From Candidatus Coprovivens excrementavium (GTDB lineage Bacteria > Bacillota_I > Bacilli_A > RF39 > UBA660), in assembly GCA_944363975.1 (NCBI GenBank), contig CALVVU010000005.1, forward strand, positions 38,408 through 102,407: a stretch of 64,000 nucleotides of DNA, written 5' to 3'. Shown piece after piece: positions 8,348 to 17,218 of this stretch; position 1 is the stretch's first letter; each line of letters begins with the position of its first letter. Made by a program: the position numbers and the translations under genes. Under the pieces are notes generated by a model that was not told the DNA's origin, did no database searches, and was given only the letters and a program-made list of their open reading frames with translations.

Positions 8348-9664
8348 ATGTTATTCAAAGATATTAATTGGCAAGAAGCAGATCAAAATGCTTACATAAA
8401 TACTAAAGTACTTTACGATAAATTCCGTCATTTATTTGACGAATTATATGGTTTTCAAAATTCGAAACAAGATTTAATTCTATACCAAATATATAAAATT
8501 TTTTCATATTTTCAAGATAAAGGAACATCCTATACAAATATTACTATTAATAATAATCAATTAATATTATTTAAAGATAAATCATTTGGTAATCCAGGAA
8601 ATATAAAAATAACTCTCTATCGCAATTTTCTTCAAATTGAAAGTTCATTAACCAAATATACTGGTAATCGTAATTTTATTAGAATAATTATCAATCCTCA
8701 AGAAGTATATATTAATGGTTTTATTAAAGAAGAAAATAAACCTGCTATAACTATAAAAGGTATAAAAAACAAAAATAAAGATTTAACTATTGAAATAACT
8801 GAACCAAATCAAAGAAACATAATTCAAAATGATGAACCATGGCATATTTTCTCTGTTTTAATAGAAAATATTCTTGATGATAAATACTTTAACAATTTAA
8901 GTTCTACAACTCCTACCAACATATGGAAGAAATTATCAAGTACCTTATACCAAAAAGGATTATCTCACTATCAAGAAGAATTTTTTACTCTTCTCCATAA
9001 ATGTTTACAAGATAATATTGATATTAGTTACTACCAAGAAGAACTATCTACATTTTTTATTACCAGAAATATTACTGAATACCTAAATAACTTGCCTTAT
9101 AATAACAATATTAAACTAACACAAATTCCTATAAAAGGTTTAAATATTAATGAAGAATCAATTCAAAAATTTCTTAATTATGAAATAACTGATGAATATA
9201 ATAGAAAATATAAGTTAACAGATATTCCTCTAAGTCTAGTTGATACAACTAATATTTCTAAATGTCAGTTCCTAGATATTTTAAACAATTTAAGAGAAGA
9301 TGAAATTGATATATATATTGTTGGCTTAGCTTATTTTGCTACATACTGCACATCATTTGGTGAATTATCAGGTCATAACTTCTATGGTTCAAATATATAT
9401 CCCAAATATGCTGGTTACAAAATGAATGTCGCAATAAAATCTTCATTATTAGGTATCCCTCTAGTTGACTATGCTCGTGCAAGATATCAAAAAAATGGTG
9501 AAAACTATCCTCAAATATGTCATTTTTTCAAAATTTTAGGTTTTGACTTTAAAGAAGGAGAACGAAATAACCAACTACTAGAAAGTGAACCAAATTCAAT
9601 AGATGTTTATCAATTTAAAAAATTAATTAATAATGGAAAGCATAGCCCTTTTTCATTATCTTAA
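8348..9664 (+). CDS. Protein of unknown function
   Basis: 438 residues on the plus strand, a lone gene among minus-strand neighbours, with a strong ribosome site (GGAGG, six bases before ATG). I do not recognise a domain. The sequence is soluble, rich in Asn, Ile, Tyr and Lys, with no signal peptide or membrane helix. Residues 20-150 alternate short beta-like stretches; the C-terminal 130 residues contain the more distinctive segment FATYCTSFGELSGHNFYG. It ends against the convergent anti-sigma gene with a shared terminator. Codon and base usage are like the rest of the window. Confidence 0.85.
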   Translation: MLFKDINWQEADQNAYINTKVLYDKFRHLFDELYGFQNSKQDLILYQIYKIFSYFQDKGTSYTNITINNNQLILFKDKSFGNPGNIKITLYRNFLQIESSLTKYTGNRNFIRIIINPQEVYINGFIKEENKPAITIKGIKNKNKDLTIEITEPNQRNIIQNDEPWHIFSVLIENILDDKYFNNLSSTTPTNIWKKLSSTLYQKGLSHYQEEFFTLLHKCLQDNIDISYYQEELSTFFITRNITEYLNNLPYNNNIKLTQIPIKGLNINEESIQKFLNYEITDEYNRKYKLTDIPLSLVDTTNISKCQFLDILNNLREDEIDIYIVGLAYFATYCTSFGELSGHNFYGSNIYPKYAGYKMNVAIKSSLLGIPLVDYARARYQKNGENYPQICHFFKILGFDFKEGERNNQLLESEPNSIDVYQFKKLINNGKHSPFSLS

Positions 9665-9668
9665 ATAA

Positions 9669-9694
9669 AAATAGATGATACTAATCATCTATTT
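9669..9694. terminator. Bidirectional terminator between convergent genes
   Basis: A 10-bp perfect stem (9669-9678 with 9685-9694) with T-rich flanks on both strands, shared by the plus-strand unknown gene and the minus-strand sigma/anti-sigma operon. Confidence 0.85.
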
Positions 9695-10982
9695 CTATTT
9701 CTCTGTCTATGATATTTCCATTCTTTGCATTTATTTCATACTTATATTCCTTATTTCCTGCTTTAAACTCCACTTCATAATAGACTACATTTCTTTCATC
9801 ATCTAATTCTATTTCTAATTCCCTAATATTATTTTCATTAACTGAAGCATCATTTAAAGCTATACTTTTAGCTTTTTCTTTCCCTATATAAGAAGAACTA
9901 GAATTATTATTGTTACTATTATTGTTATCACTATTATTTACTTCTTTATTAGAAAGATAATCGTCATCATAATCATTTTTCTTATATAATATTTCTCCTG
10001 TTTTAGCATCAATATCATATTCATATTCCTTGTTATTATATTTAAACTCTACTTCATATAATAATATACCGTCATCAGCATCAAATTCTATTTCTAATTC
10101 TCTAATATTATTTTTATTTACTGAAGCATCATCTAAAGCAATCTCCATTGCTTTGTCTCTGTCTATATAACCACTATCTGATGCTTTACCAGTTGAATCA
10201 ACAGATGTCACATCAGTATTTTTATCATTAAGTAAAAGATTTAATTCAGTAATAGACAATCCAGCTAAGGCATCAAAATTATATAACTCTCCTTTTGAAT
10301 TAGTTATCTTAGAAGATAAAACATTACTTATTAATTTAGCTTTTCCAACAGAAATATTATAATCATCTGATAATTTTTCAATTTCTTTATCATCATCATA
10401 ACCTTGAGTTAATATTGAACCATCTATTGAACTAGCTTTTAATAACTCATTTATCTCGTTCATAATTTCTTTTTGTAATCTTTCACTTTCTTTATTATCA
10501 CTATTTTTTACTGATACCAAAATTGAATTTTGATCGATAGATAAATAACCATTTTTCATCATTGAACCGATAATAGCATTAATAGCAACATCTAGATCAA
10601 CCTTTTCTAAATCCATATCTTCTAATACTTTTTTAGCATCATCATTCAATGCTTTTGCTTCAATTATCTCCTCTTTATCATTAATTTTTAATTCAATGCT
10701 AGGATTAACATCAAATTCAATAACTGTTTCTACTTTAAACGCTTTATTATATTGATTTAATCCTATAATACCAATAAAACTTAGTAATATAATAAAACCA
10801 CATACACAACCAATTAGTTTAGGTGTTATAAATTTTCTTTTTTTCTCTTCGTTAGTAACTTTAATCATTTTACTTTTAAATCCTTTCTTTTCTTCACACT
10901 TTTTGAGAATATTATCAAGAACATTGGGAACAGAATTAGCAACTGCTAATTTTAAAGATTCTTTAACTTTTTTATTTCTCAT
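9681..10982 (-). CDS. RsgI-like anti-sigma factor with two PepSY domains
   Basis: 433 residues. A cytoplasmic part of about 50 residues, one transmembrane helix (about 53-75), then an extracytoplasmic domain beginning VIEFDVNPSIELKIN, the hallmark of the RsgI middle domain, followed by two tandem PepSY repeats (about 270-340 and 365-433; each contains NNIRELEIE and ends with KTG/KNG). RsgI-type proteins bind an alternative sigma factor inside and sense outside; here PepSY units replace the sugar-binding modules seen in cellulolytic clostridia. Its ATG overlaps the sigma gene stop (ATGA), fitting a sigma/anti-sigma pair. The inner sigma-binding region is more divergent than the outer part. Confidence 0.82.
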   Translation of the reverse strand: MRNKKVKESLKLAVANSVPNVLDNILKKCEEKKGFKSKMIKVTNEEKKRKFITPKLIGCVCGFIILLSFIGIIGLNQYNKAFKVETVIEFDVNPSIELKINDKEEIIEAKALNDDAKKVLEDMDLEKVDLDVAINAIIGSMMKNGYLSIDQNSILVSVKNSDNKESERLQKEIMNEINELLKASSIDGSILTQGYDDDKEIEKLSDDYNISVGKAKLISNVLSSKITNSKGELYNFDALAGLSITELNLLLNDKNTDVTSVDSTGKASDSGYIDRDKAMEIALDDASVNKNNIRELEIEFDADDGILLYEVEFKYNNKEYEYDIDAKTGEILYKKNDYDDDYLSNKEVNNSDNNNSNNNNSSSSYIGKEKAKSIALNDASVNENNIRELEIELDDERNVVYYEVEFKAGNKEYKYEINAKNGNIIDREIEIDD

Positions 10983-11539
10983 TTCATATCCTCCTTTAAA
11001 TAATTTTTCATTTTTTTTAAAGCACGATGATACTTAGATAATACTGTTGATAAAGATAAATTAAGTGTTTTAGATATCTCACGATATTTCATTCCAGATA
11101 CAATATGTAACATAATAATTGTTCGTTCCTCTTCTGTAATTTTATTTAAAAGCATATTTAGTATCATTCTATCTTCTATTCTTTTACTATCTTTATCATC
11201 AAAACCTACATTATATACTTCCTCAATATCAACATGATTTTTTCTCTTTCTTATCTTTTCATAACATAAATTTTTAGTTATCGTCATAATCCAAGCTAAT
11301 GGCTTACCTTCTTTTTTATATTTAGAAGAATTCTCATATATTTTAATATAAACTTCTTGAAATATATCATCGGCATCATCTTTATTAACTATTATCGATA
11401 AAATAAAACCATATATTGCTTCTTTAGTCATTTCATAAAAATTGACTAACGCATTTTTATCTTGCTCAATCATTCCTCCAATATAATCTTCAAGTAATTT
11501 ATTTCTAACCAAAGGGTCATATTCATTTAGCGCTAACAT
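10979..11539 (-). CDS. RNA polymerase sigma factor, ECF type
   Basis: 186 residues from the ATG at 11539, eight bases after AAGGGAG; the GTG at 11557 precedes that site. Region 2 spans about 20-90 (KDDADDIFQEVYIKIYEN, then AWIMTITKNLCYEKIRKRK) and region 4 about 125-180, with the helix-turn-helix at MKYREISKTLNLSLSTV. There is no region 1 or 3, the ECF layout. Its partner is the membrane anti-sigma gene directly downstream, overlapping by four bases. The regulon is unknown; ECF factors usually activate their own operon. Confidence 0.92.
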   Translation of the reverse strand: MLALNEYDPLVRNKLLEDYIGGMIEQDKNALVNFYEMTKEAIYGFILSIIVNKDDADDIFQEVYIKIYENSSKYKKEGKPLAWIMTITKNLCYEKIRKRKNHVDIEEVYNVGFDDKDSKRIEDRMILNMLLNKITEEERTIIMLHIVSGMKYREISKTLNLSLSTVLSKYHRALKKMKNYLKEDMK

Positions 11540-11623
11540 ATTATCTACTCCCTTCACTATAATAATGTTTTAAAATTCATTTTTATTGCAAAAATAAAAT
11601 TATTTTCAAAATAAATATATCAA

Positions 11624-11655
11624 ATAAAAAGAAATAAATATATAAAATTTATTTC
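11624..11655 (-). terminator. Terminator of the acyltransferase-like gene
   Basis: Stem 11631-11639 with 11647-11655 followed on the minus strand by T5 and an AT-rich tail. Confidence 0.7.
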
Positions 11656-12500
11656 CTATCTTCAATATTTATCTTATTTTCAATATTTTCTTCAAGTAAT
11701 TCAGGATTATCAAATATATATTGTATTAATTTCAAAGACTTAGCAAAATAATACCCATCGGCAATCCTTTCATCAAAATTAATTCCAAATTCACAAACTT
11801 TTATTTTATTACCATAACTATCGATTTCATCTCTTATTTCACCCATTGTTGCTAATGATGAACAAGTTCCAAAATTAGTTAAATTATGATAAATTGCTCC
11901 ACACTTAATTGAACCTAAATTAGAAACAATAATACTACTATAATAAATATTATCTTCTATTAAAGAACTAGGTAACATTCCCTTTTTATCTAATAATTTA
12001 AATATTCCCATTAATGGAATTCTTATAATATTTGGTATTTTACCTAAGATATCTACTAAATTATTAAGTCCATCTTTATCATTTCCATCTTCTCTTATCA
12101 TATCAATTTTATTCTTAATTTTTTTACTTATTGATACAATATTATCTTTAGGTAATATCGGTAACATAACCATTACTTCTTTACTATTATCTGAAAAATC
12201 AACTTTTGCTACAAAAGAAATCTTTATATCTTTATGTTGATATAAATGTCTATTAGTAACAAAATAATTTAATTTTTGACGATTATAAAAAACTTTTCCT
12301 ATTGCTGTTAAAAAAACATAAAAATATGTAATATCAATTCCTTGCTCTTTCTTATTATTTACATAATCAACTAGTTTAGTAACATCAAACTTCTGATTAA
12401 TAAAAACATCACTATCACAACGATTAGGTTTTAAATCAATCAATATTTGTTGTAAACTAGTTATGTTCTTCACCTTTATAGCATATCTCTTATAACTCAT
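11649..12500 (-). CDS. CAT / 2-oxoacid dehydrogenase E2-type acyltransferase fold protein lacking the catalytic histidine
   Basis: 283 residues covering the catalytic-domain fold shared by chloramphenicol acetyltransferase and E2 acyltransferases: an SNLGSI strand (about 193-198) and the C-terminal motif near 241-250. That motif normally reads HxxxDG with a catalytic histidine; here it is DERIADG, with glutamate in its place. No lipoyl or peripheral-subunit domain is present. It therefore may have lost acyltransfer chemistry or use another mechanism. Single gene with a good ribosome site (AGGGTG) and its own terminator. Confidence 0.78.
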   Translation of the reverse strand: MSYKRYAIKVKNITSLQQILIDLKPNRCDSDVFINQKFDVTKLVDYVNNKKEQGIDITYFYVFLTAIGKVFYNRQKLNYFVTNRHLYQHKDIKISFVAKVDFSDNSKEVMVMLPILPKDNIVSISKKIKNKIDMIREDGNDKDGLNNLVDILGKIPNIIRIPLMGIFKLLDKKGMLPSSLIEDNIYYSSIIVSNLGSIKCGAIYHNLTNFGTCSSLATMGEIRDEIDSYGNKIKVCEFGINFDERIADGYYFAKSLKLIQYIFDNPELLEENIENKINIEDRK

Positions 12501-12540
12501 ATAATCACCCTATATTTAAAGTATATCACACATTTAAAAA

Positions 12541-12565
12541 AAATAAAAAACACTAAGTGTTTTTA
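12541..12565 (-). terminator. Terminator of the unknown gene at 12553
   Basis: Short stem of about seven pairs (AAAAACA / TGTTTTT) with a T-rich tail on the minus strand at the gene's stop codon. Confidence 0.6.
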
Positions 12566-13110
12566 TTTTCTAATCTTAGTGCTTTTGCAGTTGTTTCAAC
12601 TATTTCTTCATCCGTAATTCCTTTTTCTTTAAGAATCATAAGATATTGATATAAATCTCTAAGTTCTTCTTTAACAAAACCATTAAATTCTTTTTTTTGC
12701 TCCTCATCTTTAATCTCTTCAAAATTAAAAACTCTAACTTTACCAATATCACCTTGTTCTAACAGACAAAAGAATTCATCATTTTTTTCCATATTATAAC
12801 CTATTTTAAAAACTATATCTTTATACCTTAAGTAATAAAATCGACAACCCTCTTCACTATAAGAAATACTATATCTTTTATATGCATATTCATCAATCAT
12901 ATTATATAAAGGTTTCAATTTACTAAAATTATCTTCATCTTGATTACTCAAACTATTAACTAAACAATTATACAACCATTCCATATAATCATTATCTTCA
13001 ACAATATTTTTTCTATCAGATGCTTCTTTTTCTATACTACGACAATAGTTTTCAAACCATTCATGAGCATTAGTTGATTCCATTGGTTCTAGTGGAATAT
13101 TTATGTACAT
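12553..13110 (-). CDS. Protein of unknown function
   Basis: 185 residues, acidic, soluble, mostly helical by appearance. No family recognised. The middle part (EEGCRFYYLRYKDIVFKIGY, about 106-125) looks like a beta hairpin, and the C-terminus (DEEIVETTAKALRLEN) like an amphipathic helix. Ribosome site AAGGGA is good. It follows the decayed Nudix gene in the same direction. Confidence 0.8.
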   Translation of the reverse strand: MYINIPLEPMESTNAHEWFENYCRSIEKEASDRKNIVEDNDYMEWLYNCLVNSLSNQDEDNFSKLKPLYNMIDEYAYKRYSISYSEEGCRFYYLRYKDIVFKIGYNMEKNDEFFCLLEQGDIGKVRVFNFEEIKDEEQKKEFNGFVKEELRDLYQYLMILKEKGITDEEIVETTAKALRLENKNT

Positions 13111-13163
13111 ATAATCCCTTCATTTCTAAATTAAAATTAGATTACATCCTAAATCTATCTTTG

Positions 13164-13649
13164 TCAATAAAATCTTTTTATCCACCTTTTTTCTTCATTT
13201 TCACTTTTATTATCTTCGTAAAAAAATTCATTTTTATTATCGTCTAAAAAGATATCTAACATTTCTAAGAAATCTTCAGCAGTTATTGCTTTCCTCACTT
13301 CCTCTATTCTCATCCACAAATTTTCTCCTTCACGAGATGATTTTTTTAATTTACCATGATAACTTTGTGTCTTAAAAAGTTATACTAAATACCTTTTATG
13401 ACTTTTAAAATCATACCAATCTTTAAAGCCACAAACCTTTAAATTGCTAATAATCAGTCCAGTTTCCTCATAAACTTCTCTAATTACTGCTGGAATTAGT
13501 CCTTCTCCTAATTCAACATGTCCTCCAGGAAAAGAAAGACCATCCCAATCATTCTTATTTCTTCTCTGTACAAGCACTTTATCATTAACTAAATCATAAA
13601 TCATACACATATTTGTAAGTTCAACACTTTCTAACTCATGTTTACTCAT
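13164..13649 (-). pseudogene. Nudix hydrolase (8-oxo-dGTP diphosphatase-like) interrupted by an in-frame stop
   Basis: From the ATG at 13649 (AGGTGA five bases upstream) the frame encodes a Nudix domain: KVLVQRRNK, then the Nudix box GGHVELGEGLI...REVYEETGLI. It stops at a TAA at 13380-13382 after 89 residues, but the same frame continues without any shift as LFKTQSYHGKLKKSSREGE, NLWMRIEEVRKA and on to WIKRFY and a TGA at 13164-13166. Family members of about 155-160 residues carry exactly this tail. A single base change (for example TTA to TAA) explains it. Either the gene is freshly dead, or a truncated or read-through product is made. Confidence 0.85.
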
Positions 13650-13674
13650 TTTTATCACCTGTCTAAAGTATAAC

Positions 13675-13699
13675 AAAAAAAAGAACTTATCTAAAGTTC
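13675..13699 (-). terminator. Terminator of the FAD/Rieske oxidoreductase gene
   Basis: Stem GAACTT/AAGTTC (13683-13688 with 13694-13699) followed by T8 on the minus strand. Confidence 0.7.
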
Positions 13700-15184
13700 A
13701 TCTTCTTCATCTTCTTCATTATAAGCAATATCATAATTACTTGGTCCCTTAATACATTTACCTTCTAAATTAAATCTTGAAGCATGACAAGGACAATCCC
13801 AAGTTTTATCGATTTCATTAAATATTAAAGTACAACCTAAATGAGGACACTTACTATAGACAATATATTCCTTATCACCATCTTTATATATTGCAACATT
13901 CTTATTATTAATTACTTCATAAGAAACATTTTTATTATACCAATACTTATTCTTTATTAATTTATTCTCTATATACCCCTTCATATTATAATAAGAATTA
14001 ACTATTATCTTATCTATATAAGATAACTTATTAACACGTAAAGGATCAAATATTTTTTCATATTCACATTTTTCATTTAAAACTAATTTACATAAACAAT
14101 AACCTGCTAATGTACCATTTGTATTTCCCCATGTATTATATCCTGTTCCAATAAATAAATTATCGTTATTTTTTTCTAATCTTCCTATATAAGGCATACC
14201 ATCTACTGTCATCAAATCATCATTACTCCAATAATAACTAAGATTAATATCTAAATCATCTATTTCTTTTAACATTTGTTTAAAATTTCTTTTTTCATCA
14301 AGATTATCACATATAATATGTGAGTTAGTTAAATAAATTAAATATTTCTCTTTATCCTTATAATATCGTAATGATTTATATGGATAAGCATTAGTTATAT
14401 AACTTTTATTCTTAACTTTATCAACTATAGCAGCACCTAAATAAGATTTTTCTATATTAACCTTTAACGGCATAAAATAAGGTTTTAAAAAATAAGGATA
14501 ATGACAAGCTAAAATCAACTTATTACACTTTATTTTCAAACCCTTATCTGTTTTACATATATATCCATCATTTTTTATTATTTTAATAATTTTTGTCTTC
14601 TCAAATATTTTTATTTTACTTTTTTTACATATTATAGCTAATTGATCTAGATACTTGACAGGATTAAATGTATATGTATTATCTACTCCTATTATATATT
14701 TACACTTTATCTTTTCGTTTTCGTTTACATTTTCATATACATCTAAACCAATACTTTCTAAAAAAATTTTTTCTTCTTTTATGTTTTCAATTTCTTCATC
14801 ATTTTCAGTAAATACATAAGATTTGCTTTTTTCTAAATTACACTTAATTTTTTCATCTAAAATAATATTTCTTATTAATGAAATAGCTAAATCTTGAGAA
14901 TATAAATATTCTTTTGCGACCTCATCATTATACATATTACACAAATCTGCATAAATAGTTCCTTGTAAATAAGTTATTTTACCTGTATTTCTACCACTTG
15001 CTCCTATTCCAATTTTATCCCTTTCGACTAAAGCTATTTTATATCCCTTATCTCTTAAAAAATAAGCTGTACTAAGTCCCGTAATTCCTCCACCAATTAT
15101 CAATATATCAACATTTAAATTATTTTTCAAAGACGGGTATTTTCTTTTACTTTTATCTTCCAACCAAAGACTCTGATATTTCAT
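13691..15184 (-). CDS. FAD-dependent oxidoreductase with C-terminal Rieske [2Fe-2S] domain (YhfW-like)
   Basis: 497 residues. The N-terminus has the DAO-type dinucleotide fold: IIGGGITGLSTAYFL (about 30-44), then GIGASGRNTGKI. The C-terminal 80 residues are a Rieske domain with CPHLGC (about 448-453) and CPCHASRF (about 468-475), giving the two cysteines and two histidines for a 2Fe-2S cluster. This is the architecture of Bacillus YhfW, an uncharacterised glycine-oxidase/D-amino-acid-dehydrogenase relative. The probable job is oxidation of an amino acid or amine with electrons leaving through the cluster. Cytoplasmic; ribosome site AGGTGG. Confidence 0.92.
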   Translation of the reverse strand: MKYQSLWLEDKSKRKYPSLKNNLNVDILIIGGGITGLSTAYFLRDKGYKIALVERDKIGIGASGRNTGKITYLQGTIYADLCNMYNDEVAKEYLYSQDLAISLIRNIILDEKIKCNLEKSKSYVFTENDEEIENIKEEKIFLESIGLDVYENVNENEKIKCKYIIGVDNTYTFNPVKYLDQLAIICKKSKIKIFEKTKIIKIIKNDGYICKTDKGLKIKCNKLILACHYPYFLKPYFMPLKVNIEKSYLGAAIVDKVKNKSYITNAYPYKSLRYYKDKEKYLIYLTNSHIICDNLDEKRNFKQMLKEIDDLDINLSYYWSNDDLMTVDGMPYIGRLEKNNDNLFIGTGYNTWGNTNGTLAGYCLCKLVLNEKCEYEKIFDPLRVNKLSYIDKIIVNSYYNMKGYIENKLIKNKYWYNKNVSYEVINNKNVAIYKDGDKEYIVYSKCPHLGCTLIFNEIDKTWDCPCHASRFNLEGKCIKGPSNYDIAYNEEDEEDEL

Positions 15185-15230
15185 CTAGACCACCTAATTT
15201 TATTATTAACAATAAAATTTCATTCATACA

Positions 15231-15279
15231 AAAACTACTAAAGAGTTTTATAATAATAATCCCAAAACTCTTTAGTAGT
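15231..15279 (-). terminator. Strong terminator inside the 3' end of the Nudix gene
   Basis: A perfect 16-bp stem (15234-15249 with 15264-15279) then T5 on the minus strand. It lies mostly within the last codons of the Nudix gene at 15238. Confidence 0.85.
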
Positions 15280-15747
15280 ATCTAACATTTCATTCCTAGG
15301 TAATTCATTATATTTATAAAATTCATAACCTAAACATTTACCAGGTTCATTAAATAATAAATTACCATCTATATAACGACATTTATATACCCAAAATAAC
15401 CAATTAACTTCTTTTTTACTTCGCGAATCATATTTACAACATAAAAAGCAACAAACAAAATTTTCTATTTGAATATTAGCTTCATTTCCTACTTCTTCTA
15501 TTATTTCTCTTTTCAAAGCTTCTCTAAAATCTTTATCACTCTCTTCAACTGCACCACCAATATCTGCCAGTCTATTTTCTTCATCCCTCGATTTAGGGCC
15601 TCTTCTTTGCAATATTATTCTATCATTATTATCAGTAATTAAAGCAATAACAGCATTACGATAATCATTTAATACTATGTTATTTTCCTTAAAGTATTCT
15701 ACTACTTCTTCATCAGTTTTTAATTCCTTATCAGCAATTAACTTCAT
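15238..15747 (-). CDS. Nudix hydrolase
   Basis: 169 residues. NDRIILQRRG begins the domain (about 41-50), and the Nudix box is visible as GGAVEES...ALKREIIEEVG (about 74-97), with a slightly lengthened first loop compared with the usual GX5EX7REUXEEXGU spacing. The overall look is of the IPP-isomerase-like Nudix group that acts on diphosphates; the substrate is unknown. It lies nine bases downstream of the queuosine salvage gene and probably shares its transcript. Ribosome site AGGAGA. Confidence 0.88.
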   Translation of the reverse strand: MKLIADKELKTDEEVVEYFKENNIVLNDYRNAVIALITDNNDRIILQRRGPKSRDEENRLADIGGAVEESDKDFREALKREIIEEVGNEANIQIENFVCCFLCCKYDSRSKKEVNWLFWVYKCRYIDGNLLFNEPGKCLGYEFYKYNELPRNEMLDTTKEFWDYYYKTL

Positions 15748-15756
15748 ATAAATCTC

Positions 15757-16692
15757 CTAATAGTATATTGTCAAAGTTCGATGATATGGCTTATCATTCT
15801 TACTCTTATTTTGACCTAACAACCATATATAATCGTTTATATCCATTCTTGAAACTTTATTATTTAATTTTTTGGCAATATAATCGATAACAACTAAATC
15901 ATTAGCTCTTATTTCTACTTCCATTTCTGAACCATATTTTAAATTAACTTTATTATCAACCAATTTAGCTAATTCATCACTATATTCTAACATACCAAGA
16001 TTTCTCATCACTTGTGGAATTTTATAATCAGCACATCCAACTAAATGACTATAATCAACATTAACTTTCTCAACTATTTCACGAACATGTAAAATATCAG
16101 ATGTCAATAATTGTGCTCGTTTATAAAAATAAACTTTATCTCCATTATATATACTTTCATCATCAAAATAACTAAAATGATTAATTATATAATCTAATAA
16201 ACTAATATCTTCTTTAAAATCTTTTATTTCATCGTAAAAATCACTCTTAAGACTTTTCAAATACCTATTAAGTTCGCAAAGACAATCATATCTTTCTTTC
16301 AATAATGGAATTTCTACATTACCATCTAACCAAGTGCTAAAAGTTAACATCGACATTTCAAAACTTTTTTCCTCTTTATATCTTTTAATAATTAAATACA
16401 TCATTGCCATTGAACCATCTAACTCTGTTCCTTCATCAGTTTTAATTGTCCACTTTGGATCTCCCCAAAAACAATAGTCTCCAATTGTATGATAAATTAA
16501 CAAGAAATTTACAATTTCACGACAAGACATATCTAATAAACCATAAGGATTAGATGCTAACCAATAACTAACTTTATCAAATTCTCCTTTAGCTATTATT
16601 TCATCTATTTCTTGATAATTAATACTTACATTCCTAGAATTACTAGCAACCAATTTCGTTGTTCGTTCAATTTCACTTAATATATTACTCAT
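15757..16692 (-). CDS. Queuosine-5'-phosphate N-glycosylase family protein (Qng1/DUF2419, queuine salvage)
   Basis: 311 residues matching the Q_salvage (DUF2419) family known from human QNG1, which frees queuine base from queuosine monophosphate. The family blocks are all visible: YHTIGDYCFWGDPKWTI (about 67-83), GSMAMMYLI (93-101), YKRAQLLTSDI (190-200), ADYKIPQVMRNLGMLEYS (221-238) and GSEMEVEIRA (254-263). Length is typical. A bacterium with this enzyme can recover queuine from degraded host or bacterial tRNA for use by Tgt. No queuosine biosynthesis or transport gene is seen in the window. Ribosome site GGTGA; the Nudix gene follows at once. Confidence 0.88.
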   Translation of the reverse strand: MSNILSEIERTTKLVASNSRNVSINYQEIDEIIAKGEFDKVSYWLASNPYGLLDMSCREIVNFLLIYHTIGDYCFWGDPKWTIKTDEGTELDGSMAMMYLIIKRYKEEKSFEMSMLTFSTWLDGNVEIPLLKERYDCLCELNRYLKSLKSDFYDEIKDFKEDISLLDYIINHFSYFDDESIYNGDKVYFYKRAQLLTSDILHVREIVEKVNVDYSHLVGCADYKIPQVMRNLGMLEYSDELAKLVDNKVNLKYGSEMEVEIRANDLVVIDYIAKKLNNKVSRMDINDYIWLLGQNKSKNDKPYHRTLTIYY

Positions 16693-16721
16693 TTAAATCA
16701 CCAATTATATTTTATCATACC

Positions 16722-16752
16722 AAAAAAGAAGCACAATATTATTCTGCTTCTT
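16722..16752 (-). terminator. Terminator of the 18017-16739 gene pair
   Basis: Stem 16726-16733 with 16745-16752 and T6 on the minus strand, overlapping the stop codon of the gene at 16739. Confidence 0.75.
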
Positions 16753-17218
16753 TCTTATAAGTAATAAACTGAACAATTCCATCTCGTTGATCAATAGCTT
16801 GATCTTCCATAATTGAATTACTTATTATTCGATAATAATCTTGTTCTTCTTTCGTTAAATTAACTCGTTCTCTAACATCTACATCGACACCTAAATCACT
16901 CATTAATGATAATTTATCACCTTTTCCTAAAGTAGCTAAAAAACGATCAGTTTTTCCATCTTTATATGCTTTTAAAAAATCATTCATTCTTAAATCATTT
17001 AAAGCGTTATTTGCTCTCTTTATTTTAATCGCCAAATTATCATAATTTTTTTCTAAAGCCATCAAATAAATTCCAACTCTAACTGATTCATTAATTCCTT
17101 TTAAATCCTTTTCTATATCATTAATATCATAATTTAATTTTTTAAACTTTTCTAATAATTCGTTCATAGCTTGAATTAATTCTTTACCAAATAATTTATT
17201 AATAATTTTATTTTTCAT
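16739..17218 (-). CDS. Small helical protein of unknown function
   Basis: 159 residues from the ATG at 17218 (a TTG at 17227 is possible but less likely). Highly charged and helical throughout, with no signal peptide; the first 60 residues could form a coiled coil. No domain recognised. It overlaps the upstream gene by eleven bases, so the two are translationally coupled and probably act together. Confidence 0.75.
   Translation of the reverse strand: MKNKIINKLFGKELIQAMNELLEKFKKLNYDINDIEKDLKGINESVRVGIYLMALEKNYDNLAIKIKRANNALNDLRMNDFLKAYKDGKTDRFLATLGKGDKLSLMSDLGVDVDVRERVNLTKEEQDYYRIISNSIMEDQAIDQRDGIVQFITYKKEAE

Noticed and set aside
9690..10180. Direct DNA repeat in the anti-sigma gene.
   Set aside because: It is the coding trace of two PepSY domains, not a separate repeat element.
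13380..13382. An altered genetic code in which TAA is read as an amino acid.
   Set aside because: TAA, TAG and TGA all end ordinary genes here, so the Nudix stop is better explained by a mutation.
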